From Gammaproteobacteria bacterium (GTDB lineage: Bacteria > Pseudomonadota > Gammaproteobacteria > Pseudomonadales > Pseudomonadaceae): 64,000 nt of DNA. Shown here piece by piece: positions 9,401-18,117 of the stretch. The notes under the pieces are model-generated. The model had not been told where the DNA came from. It saw nothing but the letters and a program-made list of their open reading frames with translations, and did no database searches. Each line of letters begins with the position of its first letter. Position 1 is the stretch's first letter. The DNA is taken from positions 1-64,000 of the forward strand of contig CAJCIO010000001.1 of assembly GCA_903970465.1 (NCBI GenBank), read 5' to 3'. The translations under genes were made by a program, and so were the position numbers.

Positions 9401-11724
9401 CGCAACGCGTTGATCTGCCCCGGTTGTGGCTCGATCTCCTGGCCGGCGGCTACCTGATCGAGCATATTGATCAGCGCCTCGTGCGCCTGGCGTGCCATGG
9501 CGAAGAATTCCTCGCTGACCGCCACGCTGCTCTCTTCGACCGCACCGTAGACGTCCAGCAACGCCTCGCACAACTCGTCCATTTCCGTCAGATCGGCCAG
9601 GTGTGCGCCCTGCCCCAGGGTGGTCAAGTCGTCCAGCAGCGCGGTCAGGTCGTCGCGCTGAGCAGGATGCTGCTGCCAGTGGTCGAGGCGATTGTCGGCA
9701 TCCAGCAGAATATCCATGCCTTGTTCGAGAAAACGGCTGATCAACTGCGGCTCACGGATGAGCCGCTGCGGGGCATCGCTGGCTTCGTCGCCCTGCTCCA
9801 GACGCGCCAGCACCTGCTGGACGAACTCGCCGATCAGGGCCTCGGCACCCTCGATGACCGCCAGCGGCTCGGCGGGCAAACGCTGGACGCTCGCCTTGAA
9901 CGCCTCGACCACCCGACGCAACAACTGCACCTGCGGGGCCTCGATGGGCCAGCGATGGCTCTTGAACTCGCGCACCATGCGGTCCATGGCGGTGGCCAGC
10001 GCGGCAATCGGCAGCACGCCGGCCATCCAGGCGCTGCCCTTGAGGGTGTGCACCGCGCGCTGCGTGGCATCGCTGACCGGCAGCGAGCCACTGTCGGCAG
10101 CTGTGTGCAAAAAGCCCTCGATGGTCGCAAGGTGGGTCAAGGCCTCGTGCCGGAAGATCTCCAGCAACTGGCGGTCGAAACCATCGGCATCGAACACGCC
10201 CGCCGCACTGATGGCGATGGCTTCGAGCTGGCTGTCCGGGGCCAATTGCCCTTCGGTCAACGCCACCAGGCGTTGCACCAGTGGCTCGACGGCCGGGTGT
10301 CGGTGCTGGGTGCCGTGAGCGAAATCGTCGAGCAGCGCCGGCAACTGCGCCAGCACCTGCTCGACGGCCTGGAATACCGCCGGCCCGGGCTCGACGCAGT
10401 GGTCGACGATACGGTTGAGCAGGTGCTCGGCCGCCCAGCACATCTCGCTGGCGACGCTGGCCGCCACCATCCGCCCGCTGCCCTTGAGGGTGTGCAGGCA
10501 GCGGCGCAGATCGATCAAGGCCGCGCCATGGGCGGCCGGGTCCTGACGCCACTCTGCCAGCCGGTCGCGGGCCTGGGCGCTCAATTCAATGGCTTCTTCG
10601 AGGAAAATCCCGCGCAATTCGTCGTCGATCGGATCGATCTCCGTTGCGCGCGACATTGACGGCGTCGACGGCTCTGGAACGGCCTCGGGCACGGGGTCGG
10701 AATCGGGGCCGGAATGAACGACCGGGGCCGGCGCGGGCAGCAGGGACAGACGCGCGAGATTTTCCTCGGCGACGCCTAAAGCGGTGTCCACCGGTGATTG
10801 CGGATTATCCACGCGCCGGCCGAGGTAGAAATCGATCGCCGTGAGCGCCGAGGCCAGGGCCTCGACGTGCGGGTCCTTGCTCAAGCCGGTAGCGCCCTGC
10901 CAGTGTTGCAAGGCGTGCGTGCGGCAGCGGCGCAGCAGGTCGGCGGCGCGCTGCAGGCCGATCATCTCCAGGGCCCCGCGCACCTGATCGAGCAGCGCCG
11001 GTACGGCGTGCAGCACCTGATGCGACTCGGGACGGTGTTGAAGGCCATGTTCCGGACCAGGCTCGGAGCTATGTTCGGCGCCATGTGCGGGGCTATGTTC
11101 AGAGCTATGTTCAGAGCTATGTACAGAACCGTGTTCAAGGCTTGGGACACTGTCGAGACAATCGTCGATCAGATCCAGCGCTTCCTGCAGGCAGGCGCGG
11201 GACTCGATCAGTACCACGCGGTGGATCTGCACCATGTCCGCGTCCTGATCCGCGGCTTGCGGGGTGATCGCCTCGCGCTCGCCGCCGTCGCTGGCACCGA
11301 TCATGCCGGCCAGGGTCGCCTCCACATAAAGCAGCGCCCCGGCCACATCCATCAGCACCGCGTCGTCAGGCTCGCGCTGCCCCTGGCTGAGGCCCTGGAT
11401 CACCGCGACCTGATCGATGATGACCTTGCGCGGTTGGCCGAAGCCCAGCACCGCCAAGGTGTCGGCGACCTGGCGCAAGGCCGGCAGCAAGCCGTTCAAC
11501 GCGTCGACGTGCTGACGATCACTTTGCACGAACTGGTCGAGGCGCTGCTTGCTGTGGCGCAGCTCGTCGCACACGGCGCTGACCACCGAACGCAACGCAT
11601 CGCGGTCCGGGCCTGCCAAAGGCGGCAGTTGCGGACCCTGCAGGGCCTGGCTGGCCTGTTTCAGCGATTCGGTCATGGCGCCCCTGAGCAGTGGCGCTGT
11701 ACCGTCATCCTGCCGATCAACCAT
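6430..11724 (-). CDS. chpA: ChpA hybrid histidine kinase of the type IV pilus chemosensory system
   Basis: A 1764-residue CheA-type hybrid kinase that should phosphorylate PilG and PilH. The order is an N-terminal helical FimL/ChpA-type region, a His/Ser/Glu-rich low-complexity linker (about 195-228), then five Hpt-like modules. Three keep the phospho-histidine (H411, H559, H1044, in HTLKG motifs). Two are degenerate, with T701 (TTLGQG) and E898 (ETLDGG) in its place. CheA dimerisation and ATPase boxes follow (HMLRNAVDHGLE, DDGAG, GRGLGMDVV), then a CheW-like domain and a receiver with phospho-acceptor D1693 (LLLDIEMPRMDGF). From memory PAO1 ChpA is longer, with eight Xpt modules. The start is ATG 11724 (MVDRQDD); a TTG five codons upstream is less likely. 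A REP pair is translated within residues 821-851. Confidence 0.93.
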   Translation of the reverse strand: MVDRQDDGTAPLLRGAMTESLKQASQALQGPQLPPLAGPDRDALRSVVSAVCDELRHSKQRLDQFVQSDRQHVDALNGLLPALRQVADTLAVLGFGQPRKVIIDQVAVIQGLSQGQREPDDAVLMDVAGALLYVEATLAGMIGASDGGEREAITPQAADQDADMVQIHRVVLIESRACLQEALDLIDDCLDSVPSLEHGSVHSSEHSSEHSPAHGAEHSSEPGPEHGLQHRPESHQVLHAVPALLDQVRGALEMIGLQRAADLLRRCRTHALQHWQGATGLSKDPHVEALASALTAIDFYLGRRVDNPQSPVDTALGVAEENLARLSLLPAPAPVVHSGPDSDPVPEAVPEPSTPSMSRATEIDPIDDELRGIFLEEAIELSAQARDRLAEWRQDPAAHGAALIDLRRCLHTLKGSGRMVAASVASEMCWAAEHLLNRIVDHCVEPGPAVFQAVEQVLAQLPALLDDFAHGTQHRHPAVEPLVQRLVALTEGQLAPDSQLEAIAISAAGVFDADGFDRQLLEIFRHEALTHLATIEGFLHTAADSGSLPVSDATQRAVHTLKGSAWMAGVLPIAALATAMDRMVREFKSHRWPIEAPQVQLLRRVVEAFKASVQRLPAEPLAVIEGAEALIGEFVQQVLARLEQGDEASDAPQRLIREPQLISRFLEQGMDILLDADNRLDHWQQHPAQRDDLTALLDDLTTLGQGAHLADLTEMDELCEALLDVYGAVEESSVAVSEEFFAMARQAHEALINMLDQVAAGQEIEPQPGQINALRDLLESGLAPDATGLVEHGTGRITELGSAISALDNATAPDLAASIAPVARGLVRENLASPMSVSDVPNRGQAPSLQGSAALDEVAELFVEEARDILTSADQALQRWLAEPDNLTPLTALRHDLETLDGGAQMAEVAPVSALAEALLPLYLGVQDKRLQPDERLGALLSEAHATLAALLRQYQAGEALTDPQALVLALAAWRQGASSAISESLQSASRQAAQETADPDNELLEIFLEEASDILESAGEALLRWRGEPQNSLEVENLLRDLHTLKGGARMVEISAIGDLTHELEFLYESVSAGTLQPGSALFTLLQKGQDRLAQMLDLARSGQPVPQASTLIEVIRTFSSPPEPAPAAVVAPIAPGAPEGIASGPERGQADMVKVPAEVLDTLGNLAGEASIIRSRVEQQVNDSQSALLEMDITLERMREQLRRLDTEAQARVLSRRANEPDRQGYEDFDPLEMDRHSQLQQLSRSLFEAASDLSELRDTLSARAHDAQTLLGHQARVNTDLQEGLMRTRMVPFGRLLPRLQRIVRQVADELGKQVEFDIGNPDGEMDRSVLERMIAPLEHMLRNAVDHGLESTEVRQAAGKPAQGRISLKLVHEGSEVVLEMSDDGAGVPLAAVRHKAIKRGLLDPASDVSDHDILQFILQPGFSTAAKVTQISGRGLGMDVVHEEVKQLGGSMTIHSSTGSGATFQIRLPFSVSVNRALMVQCADELYAVPLNTIEGIVRVPPAELAARYNDADPHYVYGGQDFELRYLGDLLHCNERPPLLGQTLPVPLLLIRSHDHQVAVQVDALAGSREIVVKSLGVQMAAVQGLSGATIQGDGRVVLILDLLAQIRAHQARQIHGALHSEERAYGPVEPPQPRPLLVMVVDDSVTVRKVTSRLLERHGMQVLTARDGVEALALLREQRPDVLLLDIEMPRMDGFEVAMQIRRDPRLVDLPIIMITSRTGNKHRDRALAIGVNDFLGKPYQEAQLLDSIAQWSGQHA
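9174..9264. repeat. REP inverted pair inside the chpA coding sequence
   Basis: Positions 9174-9192 and 9246-9264 form a perfect 19-bp inverted repeat (TGTAGCGAGGGGGCTTG type), the same unit found between genes elsewhere here. It lies within chpA and is read in frame without a stop, adding about 30 residues between the degenerate Hpt modules. Confidence 0.85.
11030..11150 (-). repeat. Imperfect tandem repeats in chpA linker
   Basis: Copies of a 12-bp unit close to AGAGCTATGTTC follow one another (clearest at 11095-11130). They encode a linker of repeated EHSSE/EHG-like residues, rich in His, Ser and Glu. Copy number is likely to vary between strains. Confidence 0.6.
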
Positions 11725-11780
11725 AACGACTCCGATCAAAGTTCAGCGCCGGCCTGCTCCTTTCGCCCCACACGCCTGAA

Positions 11781-13829
11781 TCAACGCGCATCGGAGGACG
11801 GCGGCAAAGTGAAACCCGAAACCGAACGGCGCATCTCGCTGGCCATGCGGGCCAGGTTGCCGATGCTTTCGGCGGTGGTGGTGGAATCCGCCGAGGTCTG
11901 GCTGGTGATCTGCTGGATCACCGCCATGGTGTGGGATATCTGCCCCGCCGACGACGTCTGCTGCTGCGCGGCGTTGGAGATGCCCTGGATCAACGCGGCG
12001 AGATCCTGGGAGACGTTCTCGATTTCTTCCAGCGCCACCCCGGCATCTTGCGCCAGGCGCGCACCGCGTACCACCTCGGCGGTGGTCTGCTCCATGGAGA
12101 TGACCGCCTCGTTGGTATCCGCCTGGATCGCCCGCACCAGCGTCTCGATCTGCCGCGTGGCCGAGGACGAACGCTCGGCCAGGCGCTGCACCTCGTCGGC
12201 AACCACCGCGAAACCGCGCCCGGCCTCACCGGCCATGGACGCCTGGATGGCGGCGTTGAGGGCGAGGATGTTGGTCTGGTCGGCAATATCGTCGATCAGG
12301 TTGACGATGTCGCCGATTTCCTGGGATGACTCGCCCAGGCGCTTGATCCGCTTGGAAGTGTCCTGGATCTGCTCGCGAATGTTGTCCATGCCGCGGATGG
12401 TGTTGTGCACCACCTCGTTGCCCTTGTTGGCGATGGCCACCGAACGCTCAGCGACCTTGGCTGACTCGTAGGCGTTGGTCGATACGTGATCGATGGACTG
12501 CGCCATGTCACTGATGGCCATGGAGGCGTCGGTGATTTGCGTAGCCTGGTGTTCGGAGGCCTTGGCCAGCTGCTTGGCGGTGGTCTGGGTGTCCTGCACG
12601 GCGCTGGCCACCGATTCGGCGATGTGGTTGATGGTCGCCACCAGATCGCGCAGTTGATCGATGGAATAGTTGATCGAGTCGGCGATGGTGCCGGTGAAGT
12701 CCTCGGTCACCGAAGCGGTGACGGTCAGGTCGCCGTCGGCCAGGTCTTCGATTTCGTCCAGCAAGCGCATGATCGCGTTCTGGTTGCGTTCGTTCTTCTG
12801 CGCTGTTTCACGCAGTTGGCGGTTGGTTTCGCGCACCATCACCAGGCCGATGAAGATGATCGACAGCAACGCCAGCAGGCCGAGGATGTAACCGCCGATG
12901 GTATCCAGCGAACGCCGCCCGGCCAGGTGCTCGAAGCCGCTGGCCAGCTGTGAGGCTTCGTCCAGCAGGGTCTGGGACAGGGTGAAGATATTATTGGCCG
13001 CCACCCGCACCTTGAACAACTCGGGCGAGGTGGCGAGGATTTCATCCACGGAGCCGGAGATGAACTCGAACAGGTCGGAGATCTCCTGGAGACGCGCACG
13101 AGCATCGGCATCCTGCACCTGAGCGATGCGCTGGCCGACATTGCCGCTGAGCATGCCATTGAGCACAACGCCGAAGCGTGTGGCATCGCGACCGAAGGAT
13201 TCCGCAGCCTGAGCGGCGTTCTCGTCGCCTCCCAGCACGGTATTGACCGAGCCCAGAATGCGCTGGGCCAGCAGCGACTGACGCTGCGCCAGTGCCACCT
13301 GACTGGCGGGCGCGCCGCGCTGCAGGAGGATCTCGACCACGCGCTCGGACTCGCGCTGCAGTTGCGGCACGGTTTCGGCCAGGGTCGCGGCGACCTGATG
13401 CAACGACAGCACGGTCTGCTCGCTGGCGAGGATGGTATCGGTGTTCTTGCGCAGGTTCTCCCAGTCGCGCTGGACGGTTTTCATCTCGTCGCGCACTTCC
13501 GGCGGCGCAGAGGGCAGGCCGGTGCGCTTGTCGCCTTCTTTCAGATAGCCCCAGCGCCGATCGAACTCATTGCGTGCGTCGCCCAGTTGCTTGAAGGCAT
13601 CAGCCTTGCCCGCCGCCGCTTCTCCGGCATTTTTGGCGATACGCTGGGACAGCACTCGCAGCTCGCCGGCGTGGCCGATGTACTGCTTGTCGTAATTGGA
13701 CTGGGTGTTGAGGTAGGCGAAGTTGGCGAACAACAACATGATGAAGATGATCAGGGCCACGAACAGCCCGGCGATCTGCGCACTGCTGCGCGAGCCCTGA
13801 ATCGAGTTACCGGTCACGGCCGCCATCAT
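11781..13829 (-). CDS. pilJ: PilJ, methyl-accepting chemoreceptor for type IV pili
   Basis: This 682-residue inner-membrane chemoreceptor feeds ChpA. A first membrane helix (about 19-40), a helical periplasmic PilJ sensor part ([15 protein letters not shown]), a second membrane helix near 305-330 ([17 protein letters not shown]) and a HAMP-like region precede the coiled-coil signalling domain. Its hairpin tip contains [20 protein letters not shown], the conserved CheA/CheW contact region. Two adjacent ATG codons (13829, 13826) are possible starts. In PAO1 pilK follows; here only 56 bp separate the pilJ stop from chpA. Confidence 0.95.
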   Translation of the reverse strand: MMAAVTGNSIQGSRSSAQIAGLFVALIIFIMLLFANFAYLNTQSNYDKQYIGHAGELRVLSQRIAKNAGEAAAGKADAFKQLGDARNEFDRRWGYLKEGDKRTGLPSAPPEVRDEMKTVQRDWENLRKNTDTILASEQTVLSLHQVAATLAETVPQLQRESERVVEILLQRGAPASQVALAQRQSLLAQRILGSVNTVLGGDENAAQAAESFGRDATRFGVVLNGMLSGNVGQRIAQVQDADARARLQEISDLFEFISGSVDEILATSPELFKVRVAANNIFTLSQTLLDEASQLASGFEHLAGRRSLDTIGGYILGLLALLSIIFIGLVMVRETNRQLRETAQKNERNQNAIMRLLDEIEDLADGDLTVTASVTEDFTGTIADSINYSIDQLRDLVATINHIAESVASAVQDTQTTAKQLAKASEHQATQITDASMAISDMAQSIDHVSTNAYESAKVAERSVAIANKGNEVVHNTIRGMDNIREQIQDTSKRIKRLGESSQEIGDIVNLIDDIADQTNILALNAAIQASMAGEAGRGFAVVADEVQRLAERSSSATRQIETLVRAIQADTNEAVISMEQTTAEVVRGARLAQDAGVALEEIENVSQDLAALIQGISNAAQQQTSSAGQISHTMAVIQQITSQTSADSTTTAESIGNLARMASEMRRSVSGFTLPPSSDAR

Positions 13830-13859
13830 GGCAACCTCCGGGGGCGGCTGGCGATCAGC

Positions 13860-14393
13860 TCAAAGCGCGACATCACGAAACTCCACTGACTGCACCAAGG
13901 CCTGGAGGCTGAAAATGCTCCATACCTGTTCACGCTGAAAATGCCCTTGGACGAATGGCGCCATGGCCGCGCGGATCTGCAAGGGTGCGGCCGGTTCGAG
14001 GCTCTCGCGAGGAAAATGCTGCAGGCCCAGGACTTCGTCGACCACCAGGCCGACGAACACCTCGGCGTGGTCGACCACCAGCACCCGGCGCTGCCGCGCA
14101 CCGGAGGGCTCGACATCGAGCAGCCCGCACAGGTCCATGACCGGCAGCAAGCGACCGCGCAGGTTGGCCATGCCCAGTACCCAGGGCTTGACCCCCGGCA
14201 GGCGCGTGAACTGGGGCTCACGCAGGACCTCGGCGATATCCTGCATGGGCGCCACCAGCCAGTGCCCGGCCAGGCGGAAACCGATGCCGCTCCAGGTCCG
14301 CGCGGGTGCGGGCTGGGACGGCAGACCGGCTGCATGGACGCGACACCGCTGATCGATGGCCAGCAGCAGGTCGAATGCCGTACGCGCTTGCAC
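13860..14393 (-). CDS. pilI: PilI, CheW-like adaptor
   Basis: A CheW-fold adaptor of about 177 residues that links PilJ to ChpA. Signatures include GLPSQP near the N-terminus, the core GMANLRGRLLPVMDLCGLL, and VGLVVDEVLGLQHF. No ATG lies at the expected N-terminus. The GTG at 14393 (VQARTAFDLLLAIDQR) has an upstream GATCGAGG at suitable spacing and is preferred over the TTG two codons earlier (14399). It sits between pilH (12 bp upstream) and pilJ (30 bp downstream). Confidence 0.88.
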   Translation of the reverse strand: MQARTAFDLLLAIDQRCRVHAAGLPSQPAPARTWSGIGFRLAGHWLVAPMQDIAEVLREPQFTRLPGVKPWVLGMANLRGRLLPVMDLCGLLDVEPSGARQRRVLVVDHAEVFVGLVVDEVLGLQHFPRESLEPAAPLQIRAAMAPFVQGHFQREQVWSIFSLQALVQSVEFRDVAL

Positions 14394-14405
14394 CCTCAAC
14401 CTCGA

Positions 14406-14771
14406 TCAGCCCGCCAGGACGGTATTGAGGACTTTCATCAGGCTGTCTTCGTCGACCGGCTTGGTCAGGTAGTCTCGCGCGCCCTGGCGTGTGCCCCAGA
14501 CTTTGTCGGTTTCTTGATCCTTGGTGGTGATGATGATGACCGGGATGTGGTTTGTTTCAGGGTCTTTGGTCAGTTGCCGGGTCGCCTGAAAACCGTTGAG
14601 GCCGGGCATGACGATGTCCATCAGCACTGCATCGGGCTTTTCCTGGTGGGCCAGGGCCACGCCATCGGCGCCGTTCTCGGCCTTGAGCACGGTGTGGCCG
14701 TGTTTTTCCAGGATACTGGTGAGTTTGTACATCTCGGTCGGCGAGTCATCGACGATCAGAATTCGAGCCAT
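14406..14771 (-). CDS. pilH: PilH, CheY-like response regulator
   Basis: A single-domain receiver of 121 residues. It has the acidic pocket VDDS near residues 8-9, phospho-acceptor D52 in VLMDIVMPGLNGF, and the conserved lysine in YLTKPVDE. In P. aeruginosa PilH is the regulator associated with PilT-driven retraction and resetting of signalling. The start is MARILIVDDS at 14771. A four-codon longer start (14783) is less typical. Confidence 0.95.
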   Translation of the reverse strand: MARILIVDDSPTEMYKLTSILEKHGHTVLKAENGADGVALAHQEKPDAVLMDIVMPGLNGFQATRQLTKDPETNHIPVIIITTKDQETDKVWGTRQGARDYLTKPVDEDSLMKVLNTVLAG

Positions 14772-14817
14772 GCTGTTCCCCATACTTGATAAGACGTCGT
14801 GACACGTTCAGCCCCTG

Positions 14818-15240
14818 TTAGGGCGCGGGTGGCGCTGCAACGGTGAAGCCGGGCACATGGGCCTGGATCGCACCCAGCAGGGTTTCCTTGCTGAAAGGCT
14901 TGGTCAAAAACTGCTCGGAGCCGACACTGCGCCCCCGTGCCTTGTCGAACACTCCGTCGCGGGACGACAGCATCACCACCGGCGTCGCCATCAAGGCACT
15001 GTTGTGCTTGATCAAGGCGCAGGTCTGGTAGCCGTCGAGGCGCGGCATCATGACGTCGACGAAAATGATCTGCACGGCATTATCGATGATCTTCACCAAG
15101 GCGTCGAAGCCGTCCACCGCAGTGATGACCTCAACCCCGGTGTCCTTGAGCAACGCCTGTGCAGAACGGCGAATGGTCTTGGAATCATCGATCACCATGA
15201 CCTTCACGCCCGGATTCAAGGTGCCCTGATGCTGTTCCAT
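14818..15240 (-). CDS. pilG: PilG, CheY-like response regulator
   Basis: A 140-residue stand-alone receiver and first gene of the pilus chemosensory operon. It shows VMVIDDSKTIRRSA, phospho-acceptor D62 in IIFVDVMMPRLDGYQTCALI, and LTKPFSKETLLGAI. In P. aeruginosa PilG promotes pilus extension and raises cAMP through FimL/CyaB. The start MEQHQGTL (15240) matches the family. It is divergent from gshB across 224 bp, which should hold both promoters. Confidence 0.95.
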   Translation of the reverse strand: MEQHQGTLNPGVKVMVIDDSKTIRRSAQALLKDTGVEVITAVDGFDALVKIIDNAVQIIFVDVMMPRLDGYQTCALIKHNSALMATPVVMLSSRDGVFDKARGRSVGSEQFLTKPFSKETLLGAIQAHVPGFTVAAPPAP

Positions 15241-15464
15241 GAGTGCTCGACGGTGATGGCCAGCATGCTGGCAAGCCAGGCCGCGCCGCGGACCTGAGTC
15301 CACAAGGGGGCTGTGTGTATTGCCAGCATTTTTAACACACTCGGGGAAGGCATTCCATCAACCACGCCGGCCTGCGGTTTTCCCTTGACCGCAGCGGCCG
15401 TCAGCGCCACCCTGACGCCACTTTTCACGCCCTATTCAGGCATTGCCGACAAGAGGAATTACCC

Positions 15465-16418
15465 ATGAGCGTTCGCCTCGGAATTGTCATGGACCCGATC
15501 GCCGAGATCTCCTACAAGAAGGACAGCTCGCTGGCCATGCTGCTCGCCGCCCAGGAGCGCGGCTGGGAGCTGTTCTACATGGAGATCCAGGACCTCTATC
15601 AGGGCGACGGCCAAGCCCGCGCGCGGATGCGCCCCCTGAAAGTGTTCGCCAACCCGGAAAAATGGTTCGAGCTCGACGCCGAATCCGACGCACCGCTGGC
15701 CGACCTCAACGTCATCCTGATGCGCAAGGACCCGCCCTTCGATCTCGAATTCGTCTACTCCACCTACCTGCTCGAACAGGCCGAGCGCGAAGGTGTGCTG
15801 GTGGTCAATCGGCCGCAAAGCCTGCGCGATTGCAACGAGAAACTGTTCGCCACGCTGTTCCCGCAGTGCACGCCGCCCACCGTTGTGAGCCGTCGTGCGG
15901 ATGTCCTGCGCGAGTTCGTGGCCAAGCATGGCGACGTGATCCTCAAGCCGCTGGACGGCATGGGCGGCACCTCGATTTTCCGCCATCGCCCGGGCGACCC
16001 GAACCTCTCGGTGATCCTCGAGACCCTGACTGTCAATGGCACGCAGCAGACCATGGGCCAAGCCTACCTGCCGGCTATCAAGGATGGCGACAAGCGCATT
16101 CTGATGATCGATGGCGAGCCGGTGCCCTACTGCCTGGCGCGCATTCCGGCGGCCGGCGAGACCCGTGGCAACCTGGCGGCGGGCGGGCGTGGTGAAGCGC
16201 GACCGCTGACCGACCGTGATCGCTGGATCGCCGCCCAGGTTGGCCCGACGCTGCGTGAGAAGGGCTTGCTGTTCGTCGGCCTTGACGTGATCGGCGAGCA
16301 CCTGACCGAAATCAACGTCACCAGCCCGACCTGCATCCGCGAGATCGACAATGCCTTCGGCACCCGCATCGGCGTGCAGTTGATGGATGCCATTGATCAG
16401 AAGCTCAAGGCGCGCTGA
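15465..16418 (+). CDS. gshB: Glutathione synthetase
   Basis: GshB is an ATP-grasp ligase that joins gamma-glutamylcysteine and glycine to make glutathione. The 317-residue protein has the normal bacterial length, with MRKDPPFD in the N-terminal domain, the ATP-grasp glycine-rich loop KPLDGMGGTSIF, and the C-terminal metal/ATP site EINVTSPTCIREID. The start at 15465 (MSVRLGIVMDP) is preceded by AAGAGGAA. The divergent neighbour is pilG, and tonB follows 138 bp later, as at PA0407/PA0406 in PAO1. Confidence 0.96.
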   Translation: MSVRLGIVMDPIAEISYKKDSSLAMLLAAQERGWELFYMEIQDLYQGDGQARARMRPLKVFANPEKWFELDAESDAPLADLNVILMRKDPPFDLEFVYSTYLLEQAEREGVLVVNRPQSLRDCNEKLFATLFPQCTPPTVVSRRADVLREFVAKHGDVILKPLDGMGGTSIFRHRPGDPNLSVILETLTVNGTQQTMGQAYLPAIKDGDKRILMIDGEPVPYCLARIPAAGETRGNLAAGGRGEARPLTDRDRWIAAQVGPTLREKGLLFVGLDVIGEHLTEINVTSPTCIREIDNAFGTRIGVQLMDAIDQKLKAR

Positions 16419-16460
16419 ATTCTTTGGGCTTTTCCCTGAAGAAACGCTTTGCAAGACCCT

Positions 16461-16497
16461 ACCCTGGGGTGAGGCGGCAAGCCCCGCACCCCAGGGT
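16461..16497. other. Strong hairpin upstream of tonB
   Basis: ACCCTGGGGTG (16461-16471) pairs perfectly with CACCCCAGGGT (16487-16497) across a 15-nt loop. No T-tract follows, so it is not a classic terminator. It lies 43 bp after the gshB stop and 59 bp before tonB, and could attenuate or process a gshB-tonB transcript. Confidence 0.55.
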
Positions 16498-16555
16498 GAA
16501 CCGCGCCATCGCCTTCGGTCTCAGCTCCAAGGCGTCCCGACATGATGGATAACCG

Positions 16556-17482
16556 ATGAAACGCGTTGCACCCGTGCCTGCCACCCCCTTACCTGCGCCA
16601 GCCAAGGCCCCGCGTTCGCGCGTGCGCCCGGCTGACCGACTGGGGTTCACGCTGATGATAGCGGCCTTGCTGCACGTAGCGCTGATCCTCGGCGTGGGCT
16701 TTGCGGTTACCCCGCCTTCGGAGATTTCACGCACGCTGGAAATCACCCTGGCACCGTTCAAGAGCGCCAAGGCGCCGGACAAGGCCGACTACCTCGCCCA
16801 GGACAACCAGGAAGGCAGCGGCACACTCGACACCAAGGCGCTGCCCAAGACCACCGAGATCGCACCGTTCCAGGACGAGACCATCCACAAGATTACCCCG
16901 CCGCCCACTCCCAAGCCGCAGGTCAATCCGGACACGCCGCAGACCCGCAAGGCCGTGGCCACCCGCGCGCAGCAGCCACAAAAGACCGAAGCGCGGCCGG
17001 ACCCGGTCAAGCCGCAGGACGCGCCGAAGACCAACACGCCGGATTTTGACAACACTGACCAGTCCAACGAAATCGCCAGCCTTGAGGCCGAACTGGCCCA
17101 GGAGCAGCACGCCTACGCCAAGCGCCCGCGTATCCATCGCCTGAGCGCCGCGTCGACGATGCACGACAAAGGCGCCTGGTATAAAGACGAGTGGCGCAAG
17201 AAGGTCGAGCGCATCGGCAACCTCAACTACCCTGAAGAGGCACGGCGCCAACAGGTCTACGGCAGCCTGCGGCTGATGGTCTCGATCAACAGCGACGGTT
17301 CGCTCTATGAAGTGCTGGTGCTGGAGTCGTCCGGGCAACCGTTGCTGGATCAGGCCGCGCAGCGCATCGTGCGGCTGGCGGCACCTTTCCAGCCGTTCAC
17401 CGGGGATCTTTCCGACGTCGACCGGCTCGAAATCATACGTACCTGGCGTTTCGCCAAAGGCGATCGTCTTTCCAGCAACTGA
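16556..17482 (+). CDS. tonB: TonB-family energy transducer (TonB3-like)
   Basis: A 308-residue inner-membrane TonB. A cytoplasmic head of about 28 residues and one membrane anchor (about 30-51, FTLMIAALLHVALILGVGF) precede a long Pro/Lys/Thr-rich periplasmic spacer. The C-terminal TonB domain contains YPEEARRQQVYGSLRLMVSI and ends with a DRLEIIRTWRF strand. No exbB or exbD lies nearby. The PAO1 counterpart at this locus is tonB3 (PA0406), reported as needed for normal twitching motility, which fits the nearby pil genes. Confidence 0.87.
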   Translation: MKRVAPVPATPLPAPAKAPRSRVRPADRLGFTLMIAALLHVALILGVGFAVTPPSEISRTLEITLAPFKSAKAPDKADYLAQDNQEGSGTLDTKALPKTTEIAPFQDETIHKITPPPTPKPQVNPDTPQTRKAVATRAQQPQKTEARPDPVKPQDAPKTNTPDFDNTDQSNEIASLEAELAQEQHAYAKRPRIHRLSAASTMHDKGAWYKDEWRKKVERIGNLNYPEEARRQQVYGSLRLMVSINSDGSLYEVLVLESSGQPLLDQAAQRIVRLAAPFQPFTGDLSDVDRLEIIRTWRFAKGDRLSSN

Positions 17483-17547
17483 ACGCCTCACACGCTGAAG
17501 CATCTGCCAGCTTGTCAGGTGGAGTGGTCAACGCCACACTACATGCC

Positions 17548-18117
17548 ATGAAAAAAGTCGAACCCAGTTATCTCAAGCATCAGTTCCTGATCGCCATGCC
17601 GCACATGGCCGACTCGAACTTTGCCCACACCTTGACCTACATCGTCGAGCACAGCGCCAATGGCGCCATGGGCCTGGTGATCAACCGCCCGCAATCGCTC
17701 AATCTGGCAGATATTCTCGAGCAGCTGAGACCGGAAATCGATCCCCCGGTGAGCTGCCAATACGTGCCTATCTATATGGGCGGCCCGGTGCAGACCGACC
17801 GCGGTTTCGTGCTGCACAGCCTGGGGCCCAAATACCAGGCCACCGTCGACCTGGGCGATATTGCCCTGTCGACCTCCCAGGACGTGCTGTTCGCCATCGC
17901 CGATGGCGTCGGGCCCGAGCAAAGCCTGATAACCCTCGGTTATGCCGGCTGGGAAGCCGGGCAACTGGAAGCCGAGCTGACCGACAACGCCTGGCTGACC
18001 TGCCCGTTCGATGCCGACATCCTGTTCGGCACCACCAGCGAGCTGCGTCTGGATGCTGCGGCACGAAGCCTGGGCATCAACCTCAGCCTGCTGACGTCAC
18101 AGGCGGGGCACGCCTGA
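17548..18117 (+). CDS. yqgE: YqgE/AlgH family protein
   Basis: A 189-residue protein of the UPF0301 family, named AlgH in P. aeruginosa. Its biochemical role is unsettled. Signatures are YLKHQFLIAMPHM, GAMGLVINRP, the GGPV motif and YAGWEAGQLE. The start is at MKKVEPSYLK (17548), giving the PAO1 length; an upstream in-frame ATG (17512) lacks family similarity. Its TGA overlaps the ruvX ATG by one base, so the two are probably co-translated. Confidence 0.93.
   Translation: MKKVEPSYLKHQFLIAMPHMADSNFAHTLTYIVEHSANGAMGLVINRPQSLNLADILEQLRPEIDPPVSCQYVPIYMGGPVQTDRGFVLHSLGPKYQATVDLGDIALSTSQDVLFAIADGVGPEQSLITLGYAGWEAGQLEAELTDNAWLTCPFDADILFGTTSELRLDAAARSLGINLSLLTSQAGHA

Noticed and set aside
10798..12471. 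557-codon plus-strand open frame
   Set aside because: Antisense to chpA and pilJ, both strongly supported; no ribosome site or family motif.
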